Shown piece by piece: positions 7,581 through 15,221 of a stretch of DNA of 23,035 bases. Where the stretch lies: positions 1 to 23,035 of the forward strand of contig CAMBFZ010000031.1 in NCBI GenBank assembly GCA_945866125.1, read 5' to 3'. This DNA comes from Bordetella parapertussis. GTDB lineage: Bacteria > Pseudomonadota > Gammaproteobacteria > Burkholderiales > Burkholderiaceae_D. Every line of letters starts with the position of its first letter. Position 1 is the stretch's first letter. Position numbers and translations under genes: made by a program. The notes below the pieces were generated by a model. That model ran no database searches. It was not told the DNA's origin and saw only the letters and a list, made by a program, of their open reading frames with translations.

Positions 7581-8579
7581 TCACTCAGCAAGGGCAAATT
7601 TGTTCTCCACCCACACACCTTCCTGAACACGGCCATCGGCAAAAGTAAGGGTGCCGTGCCCGTGGTATTCGTCGTCTTTGAGCTCACCCACGTACTTGTC
7701 GCCATTGGCAGCAATATAGGTACCCTGCCCATGCCACTTGCCTTCCTTGAACTCGCCCGAGTATCGGTCGCCATTGGCATAGGTCTCGGTTCCGCGTCCG
7801 TCGGATTTGCCTTCTTTGAACTCACCATCGTACTGGTAACCGTCGGCAGAACTCAGGGCTCCCTGTCCGTGCGCCTTGCCTTCTTTAAACTCACCTTCAT
7901 AGCGATAACCATTGGTCAATGTGGACAAACCTTTACCGTTCTGCTTGCCGTCCTTAAACTCGCCCACGTATCGATACCCAGTCGCGGTGCTAAAGGAGCC
8001 TTGCCCGTGCTCCTTATCGTCTTTCCACTCGCCTTCATATTTATCGCCATTGGGACAGGTATACGTTCCTTGACCGTTTTTTTTATCGCCCTGCCACTCC
8101 CCCACATATTTTTCACCATTCGAATAGGTGTAAGTTCCCTGGCCATGAAACTGATCGTCTTTCCACTCCCCGACATAGCGGTTACCCAGATTTCTATTAT
8201 TGGCTAGAAACGTGTAGGTTCCGTGGCCATTGGCTTTATCATTTTTAAATTCCCCAATATATTGGTCACCCTTGTTTCGGTTATTGGCCAAATGCGTATA
8301 AGTCCCCTTACCATTCGCTTTATCGTTGTTGAATTCTCCGACGTACTTGTCACCAAGCGAAAAAATATAGTTTCCATAACCATCTTTTTTGCCCTCTTTT
8401 ACCTCGCCAACGTACTTGTCGCCATTGGCATAGTTCAAGGTTCCCAAACAGTGATGCCAACGGTTTGACGGGGTTTGCGGGCAAGACGGCAATTCACTCT
8501 GCACATTAGCCGATGGTGCCATCGACTGGCATCCACTCAACATCAACATCAACGTCAATCTCATCATCCATCGTCGCAT
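7581..8579 (-). CDS. MORN-repeat outer-membrane lipoprotein
   Basis: 332 residues. The N-terminus MRRWMMRLTLMLMLSGCQS is a lipoprotein signal with lipobox LSGC; Gln at +2 (not Asp) favours outer-membrane sorting. After a 25-residue linker, about 12 MORN repeats fill residues 50-332. Each is about 23 residues with the pattern Y-x-G-E-F/W-K-x-x-K-x-x-G-x-G-x-x. Units 2 and 3 carry an identical-type insertion (ANNRNxG), suggesting a recent duplication. The last unit is truncated. MORN hairpins commonly mediate membrane or protein binding; no enzyme domain is attached. The ATG at 8579 has AGGAG 7 bases upstream, an excellent site. It is the first of three consecutive repeat-protein genes on this strand. 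Confidence 0.88.
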   Translation of the reverse strand: MRRWMMRLTLMLMLSGCQSMAPSANVQSELPSCPQTPSNRWHHCLGTLNYANGDKYVGEVKEGKKDGYGNYIFSLGDKYVGEFNNDKANGKGTYTHLANNRNKGDQYIGEFKNDKANGHGTYTFLANNRNLGNRYVGEWKDDQFHGQGTYTYSNGEKYVGEWQGDKKNGQGTYTCPNGDKYEGEWKDDKEHGQGSFSTATGYRYVGEFKDGKQNGKGLSTLTNGYRYEGEFKEGKAHGQGALSSADGYQYDGEFKEGKSDGRGTETYANGDRYSGEFKEGKWHGQGTYIAANGDKYVGELKDDEYHGHGTLTFADGRVQEGVWVENKFALAE

Positions 8580-8921
8580 ACCATTACTCCTTTAAACGCC
8601 ATCTCTAGACAATTACCCTGCGTTTGATGGTTTATCCGTTCGTCATTACTTACTAATGCGAAGAAGCTATGCGCGCCACGGTAACCACCACTTTATTTAA
8701 ACCAAGCGCCAAGGAATTGGCGACACGCAAACAGTCTACCTCAAGGCATAATTTTCTTTATTCAAGCAATTGTGTAAAAAAAACGTAAAACGCGCTTGGC
8801 GGTATTGATCAACGCGCTCTGTCAGCGCGAACTAAACTTGACGCCATTCAGCGTTTTTAGCAGGAAAACAAGCATTTAGCGCGGCAGTTCGTGCTGCCAA
8901 TTCGGCAGGCGGATCACCGAT
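8580..8921. other. Intergenic region with several small hairpins, no gene seen
   Basis: This region separates the MORN gene's start from the stop of the ghrA-like gene, both on the minus strand. It should hold the MORN promoter. It contains CGCCAA-GGAA-TTGGCG (8707-8722) and CGCGCT-CTGTC-AGCGCG (8813-8829), neither with a T-tract. A run of eight T on the minus strand (near 8777-8784) lacks a strong stem. I see no coding potential. Confidence 0.5.
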
Positions 8922-9857
8922 TCAATAGCCAGTGACAGGATCCACCAAGCCTTCAATTGGACACCCTTGATCCAGTGCCATTATTTTTTTTGTAATCTGC
9001 AAAATGCTTTCATCACGCAAAGTACGTGCGGACGCGTGTGGTGTGATGGTGATGTCGGGATGTCCCCAGAACGGATGTTCTTTGGGCAGAGGCTCCACTC
9101 TAAAAACATCAAGCGTCGCGCCAGACAGGTGACCAGACGCCAGTAAAGCCAGCAGGTCTTCTTCAACCAGATGATCCCCCCTGGCCACGTTAATTAGATA
9201 AGCGCCTTTCTGCAATTGCGATAAATTCGTTCGGTTCAATATATTTGCTGTTTCCGCAGTGAGTGGTAACAAATTGACCAAAACGAGCGAGGCCTGCAAA
9301 AATGCATTGAGCTGCCCGCGGCCGTTGAAGCTTCTGACGCCCTCGAGGCGCTTTTCGGTTCTGCTATATACATTCACCGGAAAATCAAACTGTCTCAAGG
9401 CCTGCGCCACCTTGGCACCCAACACCCCAGCACCTAAAATTCCTATTGGACATTCCGAGCGCAACGCTGGCTTACGATAAGACCACTGCAGCGATTTGGC
9501 ATCGGACTCATAACGATCAAACTGTCTAAAATAACGGATCACCGCATGACAAACATACTCAGCCATTTGCGCCGACATGCCAGCGTCGTTCAAACGCACG
9601 ACCTGCATAGTGGCGGGCAGTCTAAGCTTTAATAAAGCGTCTACCCCTGCGCCAATGTTAAACAACATCGTCAACTGAGTTTGCTCATCAATAAATGCCT
9701 GCGGTGGCGACCAGACCACCGCACAATCTGCCAACCTGGCTTGCTCTTTGGGCCCGCCTGCTTGCCACTCCCAGATATCGACACCCGGCAGCGCACGACG
9801 AAAGCCTTCTAGCCAAGGTTCCGCTTTGGTGTTCGCGCAGCAAAAAACAATTTTCAT
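8922..9857 (-). CDS. ghrA: Glyoxylate/hydroxypyruvate reductase A-like D-2-hydroxyacid dehydrogenase
   Basis: 311 residues. It has the NAD(P)-binding Rossmann motif GILGAGVLGAK (about 139-149) and the catalytic triad of D-isomer-specific 2-hydroxyacid dehydrogenases: Arg in NVARGD (about 226), Glu in FRVEPLP (about 255) and His in ITPHAS (about 274). Length, the FNIGAGVD segment and the ending GLVDPVTGY fit the GhrA subgroup, which reduces glyoxylate and hydroxypyruvate to glycolate and glycerate with NADPH in the cytoplasm. I chose the ATG at 9857 over the adjacent in-frame GTG at 9860; neither has a strong ribosome site. Substrate specificity is inferred from the subgroup. Confidence 0.85.
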   Translation of the reverse strand: MKIVFCCANTKAEPWLEGFRRALPGVDIWEWQAGGPKEQARLADCAVVWSPPQAFIDEQTQLTMLFNIGAGVDALLKLRLPATMQVVRLNDAGMSAQMAEYVCHAVIRYFRQFDRYESDAKSLQWSYRKPALRSECPIGILGAGVLGAKVAQALRQFDFPVNVYSRTEKRLEGVRSFNGRGQLNAFLQASLVLVNLLPLTAETANILNRTNLSQLQKGAYLINVARGDHLVEEDLLALLASGHLSGATLDVFRVEPLPKEHPFWGHPDITITPHASARTLRDESILQITKKIMALDQGCPIEGLVDPVTGY

Positions 9858-10009
9858 CACGACTAACTTTATAAATTGACACTGATTGATTTTATCAAGC
9901 CGTAAAAATTAAAATTTACTCATGCTTTTTCCCCGGCCCACCCCAGAATACCCGTCACGCGACGGAACCGATCGGACGACGGCATGATCAATTCACTCTG
10001 TACCCAGAA

Positions 10010-10909
10010 TCACGATTGCTTGCGCAGCCCCAGCACCATCACCGTCGTCACCACAATCAATGCGCCGAGGACCTGGATCGGCGCAATCATCTGGCCGAGC
10101 AGCAGCCAGGCCAGTGCCAGTGCAAAGACCGGCTCCACATTCATGATCGCTGAATTGCCCACCACGCCCAGCCTCGGCAGCAAGCTGAACATCAGCGTAA
10201 ACGCTGTGCCATAGAGAACGGTCAGTCCCGCCAGACCCCACCACCCTGTGCCAGTCTTCGGCAACGACCAGTCACCGGTACTCACCGCAAAGACCCCCGT
10301 CAAAAGCAGCGCCATGCTCAGAGTAAAGGCAGTCCTGACGCGCGCATCGACGGCCAAAGACTCATGCTGCGTCAACACCATGGCCAGTGCAAAGGTCGCC
10401 GCTGCGGTCAGCGCAAACGCCACGCCGTTTCCAATATGCTGCCAGTGCGCATAAGCACCAAGGCCTGACGCAGCACCAAAGGCATCCAGCGCCAGCGCCA
10501 GTCCAAACAAAATCACCGGCATGGCCCGGAGAACAAATTTTTCTGCCTGATGCCGATAAATAAGTTTGGCCCAGAATGCCGCCCACAGGGGATAGGTATT
10601 AAAAGCGAGCAGCGCCAGTGCTACCGGCAATCGTGCCACCGCAGAGTACAAGCAATAACTCTGGATCGCCACCAGCGTCCCTACAATAGGCATAAAAATA
10701 AGCGGGCGCCCCTGCAGACGCAGCGACGCGCGCTGACCAATCAGCAACAGCATAATAATCAGCGCCGTTACCCCACTGCGAAAAATCACGGCAGTGGTCA
10801 CGCTGACGCCATCGTTGAATGCAAACCGCGCGCAGACATGATTGGCACCCATCATCGCAGCGATCAGCAGCAGGGTCAGAAAAGCAGTTCTTGATAAGGA
10901 GGCGCGCAT
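10010..10909 (-). CDS. EamA/DMT-superfamily transporter
   Basis: 299 residues with about ten hydrophobic segments in two halves of five, the standard layout of the EamA (RhaT/drug-metabolite) superfamily. Recognisable features are the helix-1 region MGANHVCARFAF, the FRSG turn in helix 2, and the second-half motif NVEPVFALALAWLLLGQ, which is the conserved end of the second EamA domain. These inner-membrane proteins export amino acids, metabolites or drugs. The substrate cannot be told from sequence. The ATG at 10909 has only a loosely spaced GGGA upstream. A -10-like hexamer and a dyad lie about 90 bases upstream. Confidence 0.85.
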   Translation of the reverse strand: MRASLSRTAFLTLLLIAAMMGANHVCARFAFNDGVSVTTAVIFRSGVTALIIMLLLIGQRASLRLQGRPLIFMPIVGTLVAIQSYCLYSAVARLPVALALLAFNTYPLWAAFWAKLIYRHQAEKFVLRAMPVILFGLALALDAFGAASGLGAYAHWQHIGNGVAFALTAAATFALAMVLTQHESLAVDARVRTAFTLSMALLLTGVFAVSTGDWSLPKTGTGWWGLAGLTVLYGTAFTLMFSLLPRLGVVGNSAIMNVEPVFALALAWLLLGQMIAPIQVLGALIVVTTVMVLGLRKQS

Positions 10910-10993
10910 TATTATTATTTTCCCGGTACGACATGACTGCCCCAGAGGGATCTAAAATTTTACATTGACGACTGAAAAGTAGGTGCGCACCGA

Positions 10994-11014
10994 ATTATAC
11001 GGAGCATGCCGTAT
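10994..11014 (-). promoter_or_regulatory. Candidate -10 overlapping an operator-like dyad upstream of the EamA gene
   Basis: On the minus strand TATAAT occupies 10994-10999. It is overlapped by the inverted repeat ATACGG (10997-11002), 6-base spacer, CCGTAT (11009-11014). The dyad would sit between -10 and -35, a classic repressor position. No good -35 hexamer is seen, so this is tentative. Confidence 0.35.
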
Positions 11015-11132
11015 CGGGCACGAATTGCAGCGTCGCCCTAAAAAAACAGGAAATAACTCATACAGGAATTCAAGTCTTTGCTGAACGCAGCGACCGCTCA
11101 CGTCGCGTTTATATTCGTAGGCTCTTACGTCG

Positions 11133-12035
11133 CTAGACCGGCATGTCTAATTCTATCCAAGATATCAGCGACCCATGCGCAGGGCGCCAGCCAAGTTCTG
11201 CGCGAGCGCGCTTAGCGTGCACGCGGCTATTGCCGCCAAAAGAAAAATACGCGCGCGCCGCCCCCCATTTTTCTGCTGCCACGTGCGCTGGAATCGAGCC
11301 TACCGTATCTAACCCCAGCCGGGCACTGATCGCCGTACCGATCGCTTCATAGGACGCCTCGCCATGTTCCGCAAAATAGAACGAACCCGGCGGCGCGCTT
11401 TGCAGTGCCAGCAAAATAAGCGCGCACAAATCATCGATATGCACATGTGACCAGCGATTGACGCCCTCTCCCACCACCACCACTTTTCCTTCTGCCTTGG
11501 CCACCTGGACAAGAAAAGGGATTTGAATACTTTCCTTGTTCAGACCATACCCTGTGCCGTAGATCATGCTCGGGCAAATCACCACCGATCGGACTGCGCT
11601 GGCGGATCCATCGAGCACCATCAGGTCAATATCTCTTCTTGGCTGCTTGAAAGGATGGATGATCAAGGGCGTGTCCTCATCGAAGATCGTCGCGGAGGCC
11701 GTCAACCCGCGCGCATCATCGGCAATCACGCTTGAGCCACTGATATGAATCAGCGGCTTGCCAGATCCTGCCAGCCCGGCTAGCAAGGCCTTGAGTGAGG
11801 CGACATGATCCGAATCCGCCGCACTAAAAACACCATCTGCCTGGCCTGCTTCACGACTCAGTAATTCTGTATCGTCGAGGTCGCCCAACACTGGCACCAA
11901 GCCGGCCTGCGCCACCAGCGCCGCCTTTGCGCGATCGCGAACCAAACCGCGCACCGCATAACCGGCATTGATCAGCCGCACCGCAACCGAGCCGCCAATA
12001 AATCCGCTCGCCCCGGTTAGAAAAATGGTTTGCAT
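11133..12035 (-). CDS. Atypical extended SDR (NAD-dependent epimerase/dehydratase-like)
   Basis: 300 residues. The N-terminus MQTIFLTGASGFIGGSVA carries the extended-SDR nucleotide motif TGxxGFIG, followed by a Rossmann fold with the Asp of GDLDD and the later PSMIYGTGYG segment that normally reads RPxNVYGPG. The region that should carry YxxxK aligns with PFKQPRRDID, so Tyr and Lys are Phe and Arg. Simple epimerase chemistry is therefore doubtful, and the protein may bind NAD(P)H as a regulator or use another mechanism. The ATG at 12035 has GGAG 7 bases upstream. Substrate unknown. The neighbouring genes do not indicate a pathway. Confidence 0.8.
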   Translation of the reverse strand: MQTIFLTGASGFIGGSVAVRLINAGYAVRGLVRDRAKAALVAQAGLVPVLGDLDDTELLSREAGQADGVFSAADSDHVASLKALLAGLAGSGKPLIHISGSSVIADDARGLTASATIFDEDTPLIIHPFKQPRRDIDLMVLDGSASAVRSVVICPSMIYGTGYGLNKESIQIPFLVQVAKAEGKVVVVGEGVNRWSHVHIDDLCALILLALQSAPPGSFYFAEHGEASYEAIGTAISARLGLDTVGSIPAHVAAEKWGAARAYFSFGGNSRVHAKRARAELGWRPAHGSLISWIELDMPV

Positions 12036-12141
12036 CCTGCTTCTCCGTCGTCTTGCCCAACACCCTCTGCGATTTTTACTGCCTGCAGTAAAGCTGCACT
12101 ATCATAGAGCTAAGCAAATTCTTGTGACAGTACTTGCCATA

Positions 12142-12516
12142 ATGAACATTCATACCGCCACCCAAGGCAGCGCAGCGCCAAGCCCCACCGCCAAGCTACA
12201 AATTCCCGGCGACACGGTCATTACACCGATGCCCCTCCGCGCGCCCGAGCCACCCCGCGTGGGGCCGATTCCTCCCAATGATGCAGAGCGCATGACGCAG
12301 GCGTTTCAAAATGTGATCGATGAACTTAACCAGCAAATGGAAGCCAACAATCGTAATCTGATATTTGCCGTGGACCGCCGGATTAACACGACCGTCATCG
12401 CCGTCACCGACAAAAATACCGGTGAAATGGTGCGCCAGCTTCCTGCAGAAGCGGTGCTCAAAGTGGCGCATTCGATCGAAAATCTTAAAGGCGTGCTCTT
12501 CAGCGACCAGGCCTAA
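12142..12516 (+). CDS. flaG: FlaG family flagellar protein
   Basis: 124 residues from ATG 12142. The N-terminal 45 residues are Pro/Ala-rich and variable. The C-terminal part matches FlaG: NLIFAVDRRINTTVIAV, then DKNTGEMVRQLP, then EAVLKVAHSI. FlaG proteins influence flagellar filament length and are usually encoded beside flagellin (fliC) or the cap gene fliD. No other flagellar gene lies in this window, so this copy is solitary or at the edge of a remote cluster. No Shine-Dalgarno is evident before the ATG; the frame is open upstream to about 11968, but that stretch overlaps the SDR gene and shows no FlaG resemblance. Confidence 0.8.
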   Translation: MNIHTATQGSAAPSPTAKLQIPGDTVITPMPLRAPEPPRVGPIPPNDAERMTQAFQNVIDELNQQMEANNRNLIFAVDRRINTTVIAVTDKNTGEMVRQLPAEAVLKVAHSIENLKGVLFSDQA

Positions 12517-12678
12517 TCGCCGATTTGACGATGTCATCCCGAGCACAACCCATCTCAAAGACACGCACCTAGCGCAAGCTCATTTCGCATAACACGCAAC
12601 CTAGCGCTGCGTGCGTCTATACTGAAAACGAACCGCTCTCAGTATAGGCAAACACCCGAGTTGCCACCGCCCGAGGCA

Positions 12679-13536
12679 ATGAAAAAACACAACGTCGCCC
12701 TACTTGGCTTTGGTAACTTAGGCAAAGCATGCGCCGATGCCCTGCAAGGTCACGCAACGCTGACGCTAGCCGGCATCGTTCGCCGTCAACCACCAAAAGC
12801 ATCGCCCAATTGTCAGCAGTTGCAATGCCCCATCGTCGACCACATACGCGATCTCGTCGCTGTCGACGTTGCCTTAGTTTGCTTGCCGCCCGGTCTCGTC
12901 GGCGCGGTAGCGCGCGAACTACTGCAAGCGCACATCCCGATCGTCGAATGCGCCAGTCTGGAGGGATCTGCGCTAGCGAGCCATTATGCCAATCTCAACC
13001 ATGCTGCCATGAACCATCGTGTGGCCGCCGTGGTGGGAGCCGGCTGGAACCCAGGCGTCCAGCAAATTTTTATCCAGATTTTTGATCTGCTGATTCCACA
13101 AGGCCACCTTACCAGCCATCGGCATCCAGGTATCCAGCTCATCCATAGCGCATCAGTGACAGCCCTCCCCGGCATAAAAAATGCGCTCGTCGGAGAGTAT
13201 AAAGAGCCCAATGACATCCTTCGCCACACCGTCTATGTCGAACTCGATGATGCAGCAAACTTCGAAAAGGTGAAGCAGAATATTCAAGCCGACCCACTTT
13301 ACGCCGGCGAAGAAACGGATGTCTTCGCATTACCCAATCTGTCTGCCATGGAGTTTCGGGATGAGCAAGGCGTCGTATTGGAACGACGTTCAACCGCGCG
13401 AAAGGGAAAACATGCCAGCCTCCTGTTGGAGGCACGCTTTGATCCGGCCACACTCTCCGCCCAGATCATGCTTGATGCGGCACGCCGTATACCACTCATG
13501 TCCCCGGGTGCCCATCGCTATACGCTGGGAATCTAG
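12679..13536 (+). CDS. meso-diaminopimelate dehydrogenase-like oxidoreductase
   Basis: 285 residues from ATG 12679 (GAGG lies very close upstream). The Rossmann motif is VALLGFGNLGKAC near residue 10. The C-terminal half matches the diaminopimelate dehydrogenase fold: AGWNPG, then a helix, an S-x-S-V-T-A-LPGIKNAL segment, RHTVYVEL, and the terminal MSPGAHR. Genuine enzymes interconvert meso-DAP and L-tetrahydrodipicolinate with NADPH for lysine and peptidoglycan synthesis. Here the substrate-contacting Asp of the GWDPG motif is Asn (about residue 124), and the VDSxD-type segment reads VECASLEG. A changed substrate or activity is likely. It may be a paralogue rather than the biosynthetic enzyme. 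It has no lysine-pathway neighbours. Confidence 0.72.
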   Translation: MKKHNVALLGFGNLGKACADALQGHATLTLAGIVRRQPPKASPNCQQLQCPIVDHIRDLVAVDVALVCLPPGLVGAVARELLQAHIPIVECASLEGSALASHYANLNHAAMNHRVAAVVGAGWNPGVQQIFIQIFDLLIPQGHLTSHRHPGIQLIHSASVTALPGIKNALVGEYKEPNDILRHTVYVELDDAANFEKVKQNIQADPLYAGEETDVFALPNLSAMEFRDEQGVVLERRSTARKGKHASLLLEARFDPATLSAQIMLDAARRIPLMSPGAHRYTLGI

Positions 13537-13583
13537 CTATATTGATGGCCCCAGCGACCGTTGTGGCAGCAGCACCGCAGATC

Positions 13584-13904
13584 CTAGCGAAGGCTCTGGT
13601 TAAATTCGATGCAATCAAACACATCAACATGGCCTTCCAAGCTCAGGACATTGCCGTAATACAGATCGCCATAACACTCTCTGATAAATTCCCGGTTTTT
13701 TTGGCTATCGAAAACGGCACGTAGCAAGGGAAACTGCGTACTGTTCCGGGCCCGTAACGCGTCGAATCTCTGCCTGTCGCCAACGGTATCAATCAGGCTT
13801 TGGATGGTCGACAGATTCTGCTCCATCGCATCCCCTACCCCACCCAAGCCACCCCAGGCACTCTCCAAAGTACTGCTTGTCGGGGCACAAGATACCTCAC
13901 CCGA
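13584..13904 (-). pseudogene. Fragment of a COG2187-type phosphotransferase/ATPase gene
   Basis: About 105 codons are open between stops at both ends. The residues FIRECYGDLYYGN and then FDCIEFNQSLR match the Brenner-motif region (HGDLHLGN, FDAIEFNPALR) of COG2187 aminoglycoside-phosphotransferase-like proteins, which are normally over 300 residues and often fused to an AAA kinase domain. Both catalytic-motif histidines are Tyr, each explained by one C-to-T transition. The frame stops just after the SLR, and the next bases do not resemble the family in any frame. The N-terminal domain is missing. This is a truncated, decaying remnant. The preceding codons (APTSSTLESAWG) continue the family's helical region upstream of the TTG at 13868. 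Confidence 0.72.
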
Positions 13905-14272
13905 TTAGCATTCCATCAGCGTCATGCTGCCCCGTCAAGTTGGACTCGTTGATGTATCTCATAACGATCAAACGCGGTCTGCCTACAATAAAAATGCGGC
14001 GGCTCGGGGGAAGAGGGATTGCGGACACTAAGTGTCAAGCACGAGATGTTCTAACGTTCAATCTTCAACAACCGGGCTGCCGTTTTTTGATGAAAAAATC
14101 GTTGATCTTGATACCGTCGTGACGAGCCACACTGTCGCAAATTGCTGGGTAAGGGGCATCTTTTTTCTGCCCTTAGTTATTCAAAGTGGCTGCCATTTTT
14201 GCGATCAACATTTTTAATATAGAAGCATGCCAGCTAATACGGCCGCTAGGGGTTGCGTATTGTCGCTAAAGA
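13905..14272. other. Intergenic region, nothing recognised
   Basis: About 370 bases lie between the kinase remnant and the S30AE/cold-shock gene. A minus-strand frame of about 40 codons just upstream of the remnant (containing RPRLIVMRYINES) and short plus-strand frames exist, but none matches a family I know. A T-rich-loop hairpin is possible near 14151-14177. Adjacent to a truncated gene, this may be rearranged DNA. Confidence 0.45.
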
Positions 14273-14824
14273 TTATTCCGGATGTTGATGCCTTTGCGCC
14301 GAAACATGCTTAGCCTGCAATCCTTCGCCGGCCGCACTTTCAAGAAACTGAACTTCTGTATCAACCGCAATATGATCAAAATCCGGGTGGACCATATTAC
14401 TGCGGTCAAAATAGAATTCACGTCCATCTTCCGTTTCGATAAATCCATACCCTTCTTCGAATAATTTTGCCACGCGTCCATAAATCGGTTCTTCATGTTG
14501 TTTGACGTCATGTCGCCATTGATGGTGCACATAGTCCTGCAGTTTTCGGTATGCGGCATCGAATGAATTTCTGATTGCAACGTAGACGTCTTCACTGCGC
14601 TGGCCGCGATTGATGACGATTTCAGTTCCGGGCATCGTCAAATCCACCCGCACTTCAAAGGGTCGACCTTGGTGCTGATGTTTGGAAAGTGAATCAACCG
14701 TGACTCTGCAATGCATAACATGATTAGAAAATTCGTCGAATTTTTTAGCTCGTTTTCGAATCTCCGCTTCAATCGCATCAGAATGGTCAAGATGAAGAAA
14801 CACAATATCTAAGGGAATAATCAT
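14273..14824 (-). CDS. HPF/RaiA (S30AE) ribosome-associated protein fused to a cold-shock domain
   Basis: 183 residues. Residues 1-105 show the S30AE fold: MIIPLDIVFLHLDHSDAIEAEI, then a V-x-V-D-L-x-M-P-G-x-E strand region, then EDVYVAIRNSFDAAYRKLQDY. That last helix is the conserved one of ribosome hibernation factors. Residues 118-180 are a cold-shock-type OB fold: YGRVAKLFEEGYGFIETEDGR, then EFYFDRSNMV. The RNP1-like GYGFI and RNP2-like FYF are preserved, so RNA binding is plausible. Family knowledge: S30AE proteins bind the 30S decoding centre in stationary phase or stress. The C-terminal half differs from the dimerising tail of long HPF. The ATG at 14824 has only a weak ribosome site. 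The gene is divergent from the SYLF gene. Confidence 0.85.
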   Translation of the reverse strand: MIIPLDIVFLHLDHSDAIEAEIRKRAKKFDEFSNHVMHCRVTVDSLSKHQHQGRPFEVRVDLTMPGTEIVINRGQRSEDVYVAIRNSFDAAYRKLQDYVHHQWRHDVKQHEEPIYGRVAKLFEEGYGFIETEDGREFYFDRSNMVHPDFDHIAVDTEVQFLESAAGEGLQAKHVSAQRHQHPE

Positions 14825-15221
14825 GATGGCTCGTGCAGGCTCAGGCGCCTATTGTTGGGTAAGATATTCAAAATATAAAAATTAGATTTACTGGCGCGTT
14901 GATCGATCTGTCGCCAAGTTTGATTTGGAACAGGCTATCGCGCTTCCTCACGAGAATGGCGATCGCGTTATAAAGAATCGAAGCGATGCTGTAAATTCAA
15001 CATAATTTTTATATGAGCAATTCAAAAAAATTTTCACATTGCTTCAGCTTCACATTCGTAATGGTCGGCCATCACCACTTGAATGCGGCAATCCTGATCA
15101 AACGACCAACCGACAAGACCTCTCTTTGATCAAGGTTCACTCTGCCTTTACTTTTTGCGTACTACTATCAATCGGCGTGCCCTCTGCGCACAATTATCCC
15201 TGCATCGAAAGGAGTCCAAAC
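14825..15221. promoter_or_regulatory. Divergent promoter region of the S30AE-CSD and SYLF genes
   Basis: 397 AT-rich bases between two outward-facing stress-type genes. It must contain both promoters, but I cannot assign -35/-10 pairs with confidence. A TTATAAAG sits near 14968 in plus orientation. The plus-strand frame is open from 15039 but shows no protein family before the signal peptide at 15222. Confidence 0.4.

Noticed and set aside
7656..8207. Long plus-strand open frame (183 codons) antisense to the MORN gene
   Set aside because: It mirrors the periodic MORN codons, repeats the same hydrophobic pattern each 23 codons, and matches no family. It is a by-product of the repeats.
5805..8760. 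Type III regulatory boxes (TTCG-N16-TTCG or PIP-box) upstream of the repeat-protein genes
   Set aside because: I scanned the three upstream regions by eye for paired CGAA on the plus strand at the right spacing and found none.
8813..8829. CGCGCT-CTGTC-AGCGCG hairpin as terminator of the ghrA-like gene
   Set aside because: No T-tract follows on the minus strand, and it is about 95 bases past the stop codon.
9868..9898. TTGATA-N19-TATAAA as promoter of the ghrA-like gene
   Set aside because: The 19-base spacer is too long, and AT-rich sequence makes such matches common.
12196..12564. Minus-strand open frame opposite flaG
   Set aside because: It covers the flaG reading frame in antisense and shows no family resemblance.
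13877..14217. Short plus-strand frames in the gap after the kinase remnant
   Set aside because: No ribosome site and no recognisable motif; they overlap the pseudogene end or non-coding DNA.
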